Origin: Acorus gramineus
Lineage: Eukaryota > Streptophyta > Magnoliopsida > Acorales > Acoraceae
Direction: 5' to 3'
Assembly: GCA_030737835.1 (NCBI GenBank)
Contig: JAUJYN010000037.1
Location: 691,547-755,546 of the forward strand
Length of the DNA stretch: 64,000 nt
The notes under the pieces were generated by a model. That model searched no databases, was not told the DNA's origin, and saw nothing but the letters and a program-made list of their open reading frames with translations. Shown here in pieces: positions 13,041 to 24,646 of the stretch. Position 1 is the first letter of the stretch, and each line of letters opens with the position of its first letter. Position numbers and translations under genes: made by a program.

Positions 13041-15461
13041 TTAGTCCGATTCCCATTCAATACTAGCATTAGAGACATCATCATCAGTCTCATCATCAGG
13101 GACGTCATCAATCTCATCTAACTCATGCATGTCCTCATCAATATCAAGCAATCGTGATGAAGTAGACGTGGAAGGCTCTCCTCTTCTTGTCAGTCCAGAT
13201 TCAGGGAAGACCTCCTCCTCTGCATCCTTTTCAGCAATCCACTTGTAAGCATGAGCACGATCTTTCGAAGAAAGAGGATCTTTACCACTTTGGGCCCTTT
13301 CTTTCTTTCGATCCATGAGCTTGGCATTGAATTGAACATATACCAAGTCATTTAACTTTTGGACTTCAAGTCTATTTCTTTTCTTTGAATGAATCTGTAA
13401 ATAAAATATAGTAAATTCATAATCAATAAAAAGTTGTAAATTTGTAAAAAAGTGAATAGCAAAATAAAAATAAATTACCCCCTCAAAAGAACTCCAGTTT
13501 CTCTCACACCCAGAAGAAGATGCAGTGAGATTCAATATTTTGCAAGCCATTAATTGCAAATGTGGTGTTTCCAATCCATGCACGTCCCACCAGTTAGCTA
13601 CACAATAAGATTTCAAGTGTTAACAAAGTACATGAGCATTTAAATAAATGTAGAAAGCAAATAATATATTATTCACAATTAAATATTTATTACCAGGATT
13701 GTAGTCATCATTGTTAATGGATCGTTGCAACACAGCTAATGGCTTTCCAAAGAGTCCATCGGCATTCTTATATGCAATCAATTCTTTCCTTGTAATTACA
13801 TCTTGAATTTCCAAGGCAGGGTAGAAAATCTCAATGCATTCCCGCAAATGACTCTTCAATTCCCTGTTGCTTTCAATGAAAGTACGGTCTCTAAAAAAGT
13901 AGTAGGGGTTGAGATAATATGCTGCACAATGAAGAGGACCATCTAATCTTCCTTTTGACTTCGAGATAATAGGAGCAATAAAAGGCATGTAAGATGATTC
14001 AACATCCTTAAACAATTCCATTATCTCCTTTTTAGCTTCCTCAAGACCACCATATACAAAACCCATTGAAGGTCTCTGTTCACCATCTACAATGCGAAGG
14101 AGATGACACAAAGGTGCAAAGATTTTAATGGCCAATGCAACTTGATTCCAAAAACTTGGACTTATCACAATATCTGATGCCTTTTGCCCTTTCCTTGTGT
14201 GATACCACTTGCAATCCCTCCATTCTTCAGAAGTAAACATCAATCTAAGTTTATCCTTCTTTGAATATATACTCTCTAAGGAAAGAAACATAGTGGCAAA
14301 TCTTGTGGCTCCAGGTCTCACAATTTCTCCTTTTTCGGTAAAGCGGCGCATCATACTCAAGATCTTCGTGTGGCTATAAATGAAAGTAGCAACAGTTCTA
14401 GCCTTCTCCACAGCACTATTTACCTTTGGTTCTTTGCCAATTTCCTCAAGAATCAAATCTATGGTATGGGCAGCACATGATGTCCAAAAGATATGAGGAT
14501 ATTTTGCTTTCATTATTCTTCCTGCTGCCAAATTGGCTGATGCATTATCTGTGACAACCTGAACAACATTATCAACTCCAACTTCCATAATACATGAGTC
14601 TACCAAGCCAAAAATGTAATCAGCAGTGTGTGACTCTTTAGAAGCATCAATAGATCTCAAAAAACTTGTGCCTAATATGCAATTGACACACAAGTTCATG
14701 ATACTTCTACCTTTCCTGTCAGTCCATGCATCTGTCATAATAGAACAACCAGTTCTCTTCCACTCTTCTACACGACTCTGCAACCTCTCTTTTGTGTTCT
14801 GAACCTCCTTCTTTAGAAGAGTCTGGCTGAGCTCATGATATGATGGAGGTACGAATCCAGGGCCATATTGTCCAACTGCCTCACAAAAAGCCACAAAGTC
14901 ATTCATCATTAGGGAATTAAATGAAAGGCCAGCTTTGTATACCCATTTAGCCAAGTAACCCAGTACTCTATCTCTTTGGTCTTTGGCAAATGTTTCTTTT
15001 ATGCATGTTTGTCGCATCTTCCCTTTTTGTCTCGCATCTGACACCTCAACACGAGGTCTTTTAGCCACACTGTCAGATTCTACCTCAGTACTCGTCCCTC
15101 CAACTCCAGTATTTGTCTCTCCACCACCAATGTCTACTTCCTCCCGAACCTCCCTCAAATCTTTTGCTTTGACTTCCTTCTTCTTAGACAATCCTTCCAT
15201 ATAATCTTTGATGGCTTTTTTTGTCTCCTCATCAACTTGCTTGCATGGAGCCACATTTCCTCGAATGTGTGCCAGGTGTTGCTTCAACCTATTAATCCCT
15301 CCTTTGATGATTTTGGAACATAGCCTACAAGTGACCGAATTGGTATCGCTCTTGCTCATCAAATACCCATACTTCCATCCTGGATCAGTTGAACCAGGTG
15401 GTGTATACGCCGGTGGCGACGATCCACTTTCAGAAGTTGGAATAGACGTTGTTTTATCCAT
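13041..15461 (-). CDS. hAT transposase, BED zinc finger and DUF659 type, three exons
   Basis: Three minus-strand exons, 15461-13694, 13597-13479 and 13394-13041, join to 2241 nt, exactly 747 codons including the stop (746 aa). Both introns (96 and 84 bp) have GT...AG ends. Splicing joins NPA to NWW across exons 1 and 2, a conserved hAT segment; unspliced, the frame is broken. Residues about 28-75 form a BED zinc finger (C45, C48, H62, H65 or C73) for DNA binding. KRPR near 134-137 is a possible nuclear signal. Residues about 205-355 are the DUF659 / RNase H-like core, with candidate catalytic Asp at 244 (MTDAWTD) and 305 (VTDNAS) and the C329-H332 pair. The C-terminal dimerisation region holds SSSGCERNW, with candidate catalytic Glu 621, then KKRNRL. 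The tail is acidic (Asp/Glu-rich). The start ATG is the first in frame; the 5' leader (15462-16440) could contain further introns. Confidence 0.93.
13395..13478 (-). other. Transposase intron 2 (84 bp)
   Basis: The donor GTAATT at 13478 and the acceptor TTTACAG ending at 13395 remove an AT-rich stretch and join codons in phase 0 between ...SSFEG and IHSKKRNRL. Confidence 0.85.
13598..13693 (-). other. Transposase intron 1 (96 bp)
   Basis: The donor GTAATA at 13693 and the acceptor TTGTGTAG ending at 13598 give a phase-1 intron. It contains the stop codon that otherwise ends the first exon frame. Confidence 0.85.
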
Positions 15462-16734
15462 TACTGTTCAAGAGTTCAACATACATGATATACATCAAAT
15501 TTTCATAATTCATTTTTTCAAACAATGATACAATGAAAGACAATCAAACAAATATAAACATACAATTATTTCATACAATACAAATATACAATAAATCAAT
15601 GATACAATCAACCAATCATGCAATTTATTTCATACATAAAAGTTAAAACTATGAAACATAATTCCTCCATAAACTTTGCTTGTAATATTTTTTTTTCCTT
15701 TGTTTTCATGAGATCTTTGTATGTTTGAAATATTTAGAAGAGGGATAAGGCGACAAAGTGACAAGAGAAACCAACAGATTGGTGACCATCATTCAGCATG
15801 GAGGTTTCAAATCTCAAGGCATTAAAATTGATAATTATGGAGCTTAATTTAATTGCTTTAGTTTGTGAACAATGTTGGAGCTCCTTTAGAATAGTATTTG
15901 CATGTTTATGAGTGTGACTCCTTTGTTACATTTCTTCCTAAAGCAGTACTTATTTTTGAAAAAAAGGTGAGAGCTCACTGCCTGTATTTAAAATAAATAG
16001 CAATGGAAAACTCAGGAACATAGGCCTTAGCTCCAACAAAACAAGTTAGAAAACCAAGCAGATAGGTGAGATATGTCCAAGAAATTTATACAAACTTAGG
16101 ATTAACCCAAATTCAGCAAACTACCTATTTACCTCAAAACCCCCACCCCAACAACAAATAAGAATTAGGAATATCCACTCTTCTCTGGAGAAGTCCAATG
16201 TTTAAAATTAAAAGGATGCTTTTACCCCATTCTTTTTGGGTCCCAAAAACGTGAATCAACATTATCAAATTCTTGCTTGTCACTACCTACTCTGCTTCAG
16301 TGGAATGTGATAGAGGAGTGACCAATCCAAATCTTAGTTTGATGAATCAAATTATTTAACAATGCAAACACCAATATTATACACCATCAAGCAAAGAAAG
16401 TAAAATCAGTACATCTTAATATGTAAAAGAGGGAGTTAGATCACCGATTCACCCCGTGAAGGAGGCCGGACCGCCAGAGGAGTCGCTGGCTCGCTGCGTG
16501 AAGGAGGCCGGAGTCGCCGGACCACCGGAGAAGTCTCGAAGAAGAAGAAATCTTGAAGAAGTCTCGCTGTGCGTGCCTGCGTGGATTCGGCAATCGGCGA
16601 TTCGGCGTTGAAGAAGTCCCGAGGAAGAAGAAGTATTGAAGAAGAAGAAAACTAGAAAAGTTAGGGCAGGATTCGAGGGATTTTGTTTTTTTTTTTTTTT
16701 TAGTGCTAAACGGGTTGACCCGTTTAAAAATCCT
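15462..16734. other. hAT 5' non-coding region
   Basis: This stretch lies upstream of the transposase gene on the minus strand. It is mostly AT-rich, with no recognisable domain. A GAAGAAG-rich tract lies at 16530-16650, followed by a 19-base T run near 16686. It presumably holds the promoter and untranslated leader. The apparent frames crossing 16441-16989 run into B1 LTR sequence and look spurious. Confidence 0.5.
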
Positions 16735-16895
16735 ATTATTGTGCGCCCGCTTAAGCGGACGCATAAGCGGGATCGGGCCGCATATGCGGGCCCGACCCGC
16801 ATCAACCCGCCTAATGCCCCAGGCGGTTCGGTCGAGTGACCGAACCGCACGTGCGGCCGCATATGCGGCCGCACGGGGCGCATTTCCGAACACTG
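16735..16895. repeat. hAT right subterminal region with palindromes and TIR
   Basis: This GC-rich stretch contrasts with the AT-rich body of the element. It contains an 11-bp-stem hairpin with a 4-base loop at 16823-16848, an exact 24-bp palindrome at 16851-16874 centred on CATATG, several CCGCAT/ATGCGG motifs from 16748 on, and the TIR end GAACACTG at 16888-16895. Confidence 0.8.
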
Positions 16896-16954
16896 CCACA
16901 CGCTGCTCCCGGCACCCTGAGGGGAACCCCTTCCAAAAAACGGCACCGACAGCC

Positions 16955-16971
16955 TGGTGATCACGGTGGGA
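16955..16971 (+). other. B1 primer-binding region
   Basis: Just inside the B1 5' LTR (which ends CACCGACA at 16951) is TGGTGATCACGGTGGGA. B2 has GGGCGATCACGGTGGGA at the same place. A tRNA-Arg primer site of the kind used by Ogre elements begins TGGCGACTCC; the resemblance is partial, so the tRNA assignment is inference. Confidence 0.5.
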
Positions 16972-17080
16972 CTTCCCACGTGAAAACAACCAAAGGTAAC
17001 CCCTTCTACTCCCCTCCGTAACTTGACTAGAATGCCATCACCCCTCTAGGAAAGCTAGGATTTCCCACCCCTCAAGTCTG

Positions 17081-20000
17081 TGTTATGCCTGTGTCATTTG
17101 GAGCCATTTCCATTAAGCCTTGGTCACATCTGGGTCATTTAGGGCCTTTTTCTTTTTCGATCAGAGTCGCTAAAATTTTGGCTTTTAGCTACCTGCGGGA
17201 GTTGGAGTACTCTGATTGAAAATCTAATTGCATATTATGGGTCCTGGTACCGTTTTGTACTACCCATAAAAATTTCATCGAATTCTGGTAACGTTTTGAA
17301 AAATATGCAGTTCCAAACCGTATCCGGGTTTTGAGAGTTCCTGGTTTGGTGGGTCGAATAGTGGGAGATATTTTGAGGATGTGGTGACCTTTGGTAACCT
17401 TACCCCCACCTTGCTTAGTGATGAAGAAACCATTGGTCTTTTGGTATGTGAGTGGGTGAGCCTAACCCTAACCTCACCACCTAGACACTATTTGGGCATG
17501 AAAATGACCTTTTTTTCCCTCTCTCTCTCTCTCCCCCTCTCTCCCAATTCGTGGATCTCTCTTTCCCTCCCTCTCTTGATCTCTTTTTCCCCTCTTTGTG
17601 TGTGAAGAAGGAGGAGGAAGAAGCAATTGAAGGAAAAGATGAAGAAGAAGCACAAGAAAGAGTGAGAAAGGGGTGAGTTTGTGTTGTTGTTGTTGTTTCT
17701 CTTCTCTCTATCCCCTTCTCATGCCCCTTTGCACCCCTGTTTTCTGCCATGAAGGGCTTGAGGAGATGCTGATGAGGTGGTGGTAGTGGTGGTGGTGGTT
17801 GAGGTGGTCGTGGGTGTGTCGAGAACCCCGCATCTCCCCATTTCCCTCCCCCTATTTTGGTAAGGCAGCACTCTGTATTTTAAAGATCTCAGTGAATCTA
17901 GTATTTAGAGGCACATTTTTAGGATTATGTCTTCATATGATATGATCATCTATGTGTCTAGTTGTTATATATGAAATTTGGGGTCATTATGATATCTGTG
18001 GTGTAAGTTAGAACCTGTTTTGCATGGCTTGTCCAGATTCGCGTAGGAATTGACCTGCTTCTGGAAATAATTTATTTCGGGCTTGTAGAGGAAAAATTAG
18101 GTTCTAATGTCCGCATGGATTATGATCCCAGCATATCAGAAAATGTGCATGTTTTATTTCATAATTTTTGGAAGTGTATTGGGTGTTGTGGAGATCAATT
18201 AGTAGGGCTGGTTGAGCAGGTTTGGCAGTTTTGCCCGGTTGTGTGTCAAGGAGTTGTTTGCATGTATCTTGTGTGATAATATGGAAGTATCAGGGGTTAG
18301 GGTCTTCATGAAGTAGGCTTATATGTGTGATAGGAGGTTCCATATTTTAATTGTGGATCATTGGTTGTGTTTTGCAGATCTCATAGACCGGACGCGCGGC
18401 GATCCGGGTATCGGTGAGTGGTTTGATCCAACCCTTCGGGAAGCGTTGGATGCACGTAGTCGTGCGTCGCGCATCCGTTGGGCACCCTGACTATACTACT
18501 TAATTAGATAAGTAGTATGGTCATGTCTAACCCATAATATGCTAAGTATTTGCATGCTAGGTTAGTATAGCTTGTATATTGTGTAGAACCCCCCTTTTCT
18601 ACCATATACTTGCCTATGTATGTTCATGTGTGAACTATTATGTATGCATGCGCCCTTCATGTATGGGCATGTGTGATGTGGGTTTTCATGAATGTATAGA
18701 ATAAGCATGCCTTAGGTAGTCCCTATGAGTAATACTACCATATTAATTGGAATATCCAGCATGATTAAGTCTGGGTTAATAACGAGCACATGCCTAATAT
18801 TCCCTTGCGATAAGACTCGAGGGCGTGGTGTAGTTGTTGCGCCCATGCTAATGGGACAAAGCTATGACCAACTTCAAGAGATAATGATCTCTCTCTCGCC
18901 CTCTCCCTCTGAACGAACTGAGTAAGTAGATGCGATTTCCTACTCGACTCAGGTTCGTTTGGAATATTGGCATGCACCTGTTAGTGCGCGAGATCGCGCT
19001 TGACCCTTCCCTTTTAAGTTGGTGATATCCAACGCATGCTTAAGTTATGCCTTGTGTGCTTATATGATTAATGGCCATGTATGCATGTTTAAGTGGGCCA
19101 TACCTTGTATGCATGTTGTATGATTTGTTGTTTATGATGTAAATCCATGTTAGGGGTTACCCTTATAGTCAATTATTAGATGATCGTGCATATGGTTCAT
19201 GCACATAGCTATGATATGATTCTCCTGTTATATATTCGCACATGTTAAAACTAATTAGGCCTATCTGAAATAGGCGTGGGTACGACCCGTCGTTGGGATG
19301 TACCTCATTAGTTAGTGTGCGAGCGATGTAATCACCCCTGCATCCGTGTGATGCACTTGAATGGAATTCAGGAGAATTCATTTGTTGTATCGGTTTTGTT
19401 AAACCGGTAGCTTTGGCATTAAGTTAGGCGATTATCGAGAGTAGTTGTTTTTCCATTGGGTTCGCTTTGCGAACATGGAGTGTTTCCTCCCAATGTCGTC
19501 TGTGTTGAAGCGGCCCGGGTTGTAGCTGTCCTGACAGAGGGCCCCCACCTGTAGGTACTATCGATGCATGCGGCAAGATGTACTGATCATGGGGGTATAC
19601 CAGGTAGAGGCTACCCGGGAGAGGGCTAACGAATGATATTGCGAGCGTGAAATCGTTCTCCCCTTCGTTGGATCCGTGTAGGAACTCCCCGACGTTGGAA
19701 AAGCTGTCCTGACAGAGGGCTCCCATCCGTAGGTACTACCGATGCGTTCGGGAACGTACTGATCGTGGGAGTATACCAGGTAGAGGCTACCTGGGGAAAG
19801 GGCTACCGGTGGACCAAGGGTGTAGAGCAGTCTAATCTCTTCCAAAAGTCCTATGTCACCTCTAAAGGGTGAGGGTGAGGATGAGGTGAAGACACATCAC
19901 CGCGTGACCCATTCGTTGTTCGTCCGTTCCCATAGTTGTTGGGTCCGGTTGTGTATCGATGTTCAAAGACATCGTTGGGCAGTTATCTCGATGTAGATGA

Positions 20001-20647
20001 TCCAGTAGTGTTGTGTAGACCAGTAATTCCGCGTCTCTTCAACCAATGGTATGGTCTCTCCCCAAAAGTCCCAAGAGTCTTCCTCCAGGAGTGAGGGTGA
20101 GGGCGAGGTTGGTCACGCCGCCGCGTGACCTTGTTATCCATTGGGTTTCCACCCATGTTTTCCTTGAAAGGAAATTGAACATTGAACTTTTGTAATGGTG
20201 ATTGGTTTCCAGCCACTCATTGAGCTTGTTGCTCACCCCTCGCATATTGTTTCTTTTCAGGGGCAATGTTGGCCGTGGAGTTGGAGCTTCCCTATGGCGT
20301 GGTCTTATGTGCGTGGAGCGTTCTGTCCGGCGGGTGGCGAGTGCGAGGCTGTCAGCAGTCCTAGAGTCATTTTATGTATTGTAAATTGTGCATATGGCAC
20401 AGGTTGTATTTTATTTGGACTAGACTTGGCTCTCACAGGACAGTGATTGTGTATTCAAGTCTATAATAATGTTTTTGGTTTACAGACATTGTTGATATCT
20501 TATGCTTCAGCTTTTCAGTCAGTTATCATTTATCTTTGCTTTGCCACCTTGTGTGTTGTTGTTGGAGTCTTTGTTGACATCAGGTATTGATAGCTGATAC
20601 CTTATATATTGCCACATCTCGGGGACGGCCGCCCTGGGGCGTGACAG
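17081..20647 (+). mobile_element. A2: solo LTR of family A (3567 bp)
   Basis: This is a complete LTR starting TGTTATGCCTGTG and ending GGGGCGTGACA, flanked by identical 5-bp TSDs GTCTG at 17076-17080 and 20648-20652. No internal region is attached, so it arose by recombination between the two LTRs of a former full element. It lies in the leader of B1, upstream of gag. It includes a CT-rich tract (17515-17590), a GGTGGT-rich tract (17770-17810) and the subrepeat pair at 19500-19830. No coding content. Confidence 0.95.
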
Positions 20648-20652
20648 TCTGA

Positions 20653-20910
20653 CTCTCTTCTACTTTGCATTACAACGCCCTTTACTGCTTTAAGCTACAT
20701 GCAGCTGCGCACCCTCTTACCGCTTTAATCTCACCCCTTTATTAGTTTAAGCTGCACACAGCTGTGCACCCCTTTTACTGCTTTAAGCCACACACGGCTA
20801 CGCACCCCCTTTACTACTTTAAGCCGCACGCAGTTGTGCACCCCTTTACCGCTTTATTTACTGGTTTAAGTCTGCATTCATTTTCTCCTAGGCTTTTCCA
20901 TATTCACACC
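20653..20910 (+). repeat. B1 leader minisatellite
   Basis: Units of roughly 36 bp built on CTGCTTTAAGC...CACACAGCTG...GCACCCC are repeated about five times upstream of the gag start. They are homologous to the array at 22381-22540 in B2. Confidence 0.75.
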
Positions 20911-20959
20911 ATGGAGGCCTATACCCATGAGAAAATTGTAGAGGAGAAAGACAACCAGG
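20911..20959 (+). pseudogene. B1 gag, first 16 codons (interrupted by B2)
   Basis: The ATG at 20911 (context CACCATGG) opens MEAYTHEKIVEEKDNQ, identical in form to the start of the B2 gag at 22582. Insertion of B2 at 20960 cuts the frame; the continuation is at 42398. Confidence 0.85.
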
Positions 20960-22215
20960 TGTAGATACCCTAATTTTGACTGCCAAAGAAAAGAAATTTA
21001 CTTCAAGTAAAATTGGAAAACAACCACATTTGGACATCTAATTGAAAACTCCCTTAGAAGCCAAAACCGGAAACCCTAAAGTCCAACACTTAGAAAAATC
21101 TACGAGCCTGGACAGGGGCGGCTAGTTGGAACTAGCCGCCCTCCTAACCGACCCAAACCGCCTTCCTGTTTTGGCTTCTAGCAGTCCCACCTTAGCAGGA
21201 ATGATTGCGGCGGATTGTCCCTTCTAGCCGTCCCATCTTAATTGGTTCATTCTTAGTAACCGACCCAAGCCACCGCTTGTCAGAGATGAGACGTTTGGCA
21301 GGTTATGATGGGAGGGGATACCTGAGAGTAAGCACCCTCACTGGGCGGCTAAACACAACTTGCCGCCCCTCACCTGGACATTGTCATAGTACAATGATCT
21401 AATGGAAAGTCAAATTAAGCACTTTACTATCCATTTTGATCTATTGTCCAGTGAACACTCCCCTACACCCCTTTTACTATAAATAAGGGGGTCTCTAAGC
21501 ATTTATTCAAAAGGCAATAACAATCAACAACCATCAATAACACACAACAACCCATTCCCAACCATCAAGCCTATACCCCCCACACCACCACTTCAAAAAC
21601 CCTTGAGAGAGAAAGAGAGAGAAACCCATTTCCTGCACCAAATCGCTCTCCAAATCCACTCTCCAAAACCCAGTTTAACCTCTGCCAAAACCAAATCCAA
21701 ACCCTACCCAGGTTCTGCCCAAATTGAACCAGACACCAGGCGGCTACCCACAACTAGCCGCCCCCCACCAGGCGGCTAAGTACAACTAGCCGGCCCTTCC
21801 CTAGCCCACCTCAGTCCCAATTCTCCTCTAGTTAGGTTCCCAAAGCAGAAAAGGATCCCTGTCTTCACCTCTATTTTGGCATATCCGTGTCTCAGAGCGG
21901 AGACCCCACAAACTCCCCACGAAGGCGATCAAATCCACCCTCAACTTTTCTCGCTTTTTTTTAGAAAAGCAGGTGGCGATCACAACAGCCTCTGAATCCT
22001 CCTGAGGACCCGTTGGCCACCTCAGCCAGGAACGAACAACCAACCCACCACCTCTTCCGAGAGACGATCTGATCGAGCCTGCCAAGGCGCAGCTCTCCGG
22101 ATCCGAGCCTCCGAAAAACCCCCACACACGCACAGAACCTACCGGAGGACCGAGGAAGGAGGAAGGAAGAGAGACACACCTTTCATTCCCTTTTCCCCGA
22201 AATCCGATACCGACA
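20960..22215 (+). repeat. B2 5' LTR
   Basis: It starts TGTAGATACCC and ends ATACCGACA. It contains several GGCGGCTA...TAGCCGCC inverted repeats (near 21117, 21344, 21739 and 21770) and a TATA box. Confidence 0.9.
21478..21485 (+). promoter_or_regulatory. TATA box of the B2 5' LTR
   Basis: TATAAATA is followed by AGGGGGTCTCTAAGC, a typical LTR promoter layout. The 3' LTR has the same box at 41655-41662. Confidence 0.7.
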
Positions 22216-22218
22216 GCC

Positions 22219-22234
22219 GGGCGATCACGGTGGG
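22219..22234 (+). other. B2 primer-binding region
   Basis: GGGCGATCACGGTGGG lies three bases after the LTR end. See the B1 site for the tRNA-Arg comparison; the match is imperfect. Confidence 0.45.
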
Positions 22235-22380
22235 ACCTCCCTCGTGAAAGACAACAAACGGTAATACTCGTTTGCTTCCTTCCAATAATCTGACTAGAAT
22301 GCCATCACCTCTCTAGGAAAACTGCGATTTCCCACCCCTCAAGTCTTACCCTCCTCTATTTTGCGTAACAACATCCTTTA

Positions 22381-22540
22381 CTGCTTTAAGCCGCACACAG
22401 CTGCGCACCCTTTACTGCTTTAAGCTGCACACAGCTGCGCACCCCTTTACTGCTTTAAGCCGCACACAGCTGCGCACCCTTTACTGCTTTAAGCCGCACA
22501 CAGCTGCGCACCCCTTTACCACTTTATTTTACTGCTTTAA
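22381..22540 (+). repeat. B2 leader minisatellite, 34-35 bp x 4
   Basis: The unit starts CTGCTTTAAGCCGCACACAG, with copies at 22381, 22415, 22450 and 22484, followed by a degenerate unit up to the gag start. Units alternate slightly in the number of C bases. Confidence 0.85.
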
Positions 22541-22581
22541 ATTTGCATTCATTTACACCTGGGATTTTCCATATTCACACC

Positions 22582-24125
22582 ATGGAGGCCTATACCCATG
22601 AGAAAATAGTAGAGGAGAAAGACAACCAGGGAGACCAAACCGCCCAATTCCTCAGCCACCTAGAGGAGAGGATGGCTACCCTAGGATACCAGTCGATCGA
22701 GGACATGTTCAATGACCTCACCGACTATCACCAGGCCAAGACCTTGAAGCAAGAAACTCCTGTTAAGACCCCCAAGGCTTGCCCCACTTCCAATACACAA
22801 GAAACACCCGGCTTCTCGGTAAATCCGAGTCCAAGCCTCTTTTCTTTTGCCCCACCGTCCCCCGTGAATCCAATATTCCCAACTGTTTCTACCCCAAGCC
22901 CTTACCAGGCCATGTCCAACCCAGGACCGCTAAACAGCCCTCCCAGGGGAGAAACGTTGGATGAAACCATCCAAAGAATTCTCTCTGAGACTGGCCCTTC
23001 CGCCCCCAAGCACATGTCTCTACACAACCTAAGACAAATCTCGTCAGTCCACCTACCAGAGGGATTTAAAATCCCAAAATTTTGCCGGTACAATGATCGT
23101 GGAGACCCAGACGTTCATTTTATCGCCTTTTATGTAGACGCCCAACCGTTTCTAGATGACCAACCTCTGCTAGTATTCCTCTTCCAAAAATCATTGGAAG
23201 GAGAAGCACTGCAATGGTTCTCCACCCTCCCTGTAGATCATTTGTCAAACTTTTCGGCCGTAAGCGAGAAGTTTCTAGGCCGCTACGGTTATCAGAGGAT
23301 TAGGACCCCCTCTATTTTAGACCTGACCATAGAAAAAATGAGGCCTATGGAGGAATTCGAGCAATACGTGTTCAGGTTGCGCACCTTCATCCACCGAACT
23401 GGCCTGCAATTAACAGAATGTCAAGAAATTGACATGATGTTGTAGAGCCTGAGTCCAGAGCTCCGTACGAGTCTTTCGTACGGAGACTGCACCACGTACC
23501 AGCTTCTCATTGACCGCCACAACAGGATTTCTCGTTGTGCAGCCCCAGCAGTCCAAACCCAGTCCCCACCTATCAGCCATAGGGTTGGACAACCGCCGAG
23601 AAAGGCACACACCCCAACGGAGTGCAAGTTCCTTATCAAGGACCATCTCTGAGACAGTATACACCTGGTTCATCCGGATATGTGCTGCCTCGGCAAGCCA
23701 ATCAAAACTTCATTCCTCGATCAGTACCCGCCCCCGTGCCGATACAACAAAACCCAGTAGTCCAAAGTCCTCCAGTTTAGAGCCCCATAATTCAAAGCCA
23801 AGGCCAAACTGAGAGTCCCGTTGCTTATTCCGCTCTCCCAGGGGCGCAGAACCTAACCCCTAGACGGCCGCCACAAAGCTCCTACAACGAAGTCTCCCCT
23901 CCAACCTCCTATGGCCCGAGACGAATGGGAAAGAGGGACTCTTACCCACCCCTCCCAGAAACCTTAACGAGGATTTTTAGGGTAATGATGGACACCAATA
24001 GTATCTCCCTCCCTGCTGCTAGGCCCTCACTCCCCGGGGCCAGCACTGCACGTTACTGTCAATACCATCAACAGCATGGTCACACAGTAGAACAATGCAT
24101 TGTCTTTCGGTACTTTTATTTATGA
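22582..24125 (+). pseudogene. gag: B2 gag (Ogre/Tat-like), broken
   Basis: The ATG at 22582 (CACCATGG) opens a frame of 288 codons to a TAG at 23443-23445. The retrotransposon gag core is clear: FKIPKF followed by RGDPDVHFIAFY, then LEGEALQWFSTLP, a SEKFLGRYGY stretch and FEQYVFRLRTFI. The sister copy has CAG at the stop position (43209), so the TAG is a Gln-to-stop mutation. Downstream, in changed frames, gag-like sequence continues through a Pro/Gln-rich linker to YCQYHQQHGHTVEQC (24056-24100), a zinc-knuckle-like motif. Gag would form the particle and package the RNA; with this break only a truncated protein could be made. Confidence 0.85.
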
Positions 24126-24646
24126 TTTAAATGATGACAAGCGCCTTGACTAGGCCATGATCAAAGGCCATCTGAGCCGAGGCAATCCCCAAGCAAACAA
24201 GCCACCTGGCATACTCACTGACCCCCATGCCAGATCACGACCAAGCCTCCACTTCCAGAGCCCATGCTGTCAACATGGTGAGAAGGGAGAGACATCCATC
24301 ACTAGAGGCGAGTAGCTCAGAGAGTGCTACCGACGGCAGTTCATCTGAAGAGTCTGAGGAGGAAGGGCAGGACGAGCCTTTCTAGCTAAACCTCGACGAC
24401 CATGACCTCGCCGTACTGTATGGCGAGGAAGAACAAGTAGTCCCCATCCTGCCTGAAATTATCAACATAGAGTCCGATGGAAGCGGACTGGACAACCCAG
24501 AAGAAGAAGAGGAGGAGCCATTTGAAGAAGTTCCCGAAGGAGCGAGCGAAGGACCCGAAGAAGGGGAGTGTACTTCGGATGATCTGCATCCGGACGACAA
24601 CGGGTCCTCCAAAAGCACTGATACAGTAGACGGCCCCTGCCGTCCA
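24126..24646 (+). pseudogene. Acidic gag-protease linker of B2
   Basis: The plus-strand frame leading into the protease is rich in Asp and Glu (for example EEEEEPFEEVPEGASEGPE at about 24500-24560) and has stop codons. B1 has the equivalent at about 45370-45600. No domain is recognised. Confidence 0.55.

Larger units (their letters stand above)
12519..16895 (-). mobile_element. Intact hAT DNA transposon (4377 bp)
   Basis: The element is bounded by an exact 8-bp TSD, CCACACGC, at 12511-12518 and 16896-16903; 8 bp is the hallmark of the hAT superfamily. Its terminal inverted repeats start CAGTGTTC at the left and end GAACACTG at the right, and match imperfectly for about 25 bases. It carries one three-exon transposase gene on the minus strand with an uninterrupted frame. 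Both subterminal regions are rich in TATGCGG/CCGCATA motifs. It is inserted in the B1 5' LTR, so it is younger than B1. With intact ends and gene it is potentially autonomous, though activity cannot be judged from sequence. Confidence 0.96.

Noticed and set aside
16441..16989. Two long overlapping minus-strand frames of about 180 codons near the right end of the hAT element
   Set aside because: They span the hAT terminus and the TSD into B1 LTR sequence, have no domain, and owe their openness to GC-rich palindromes.
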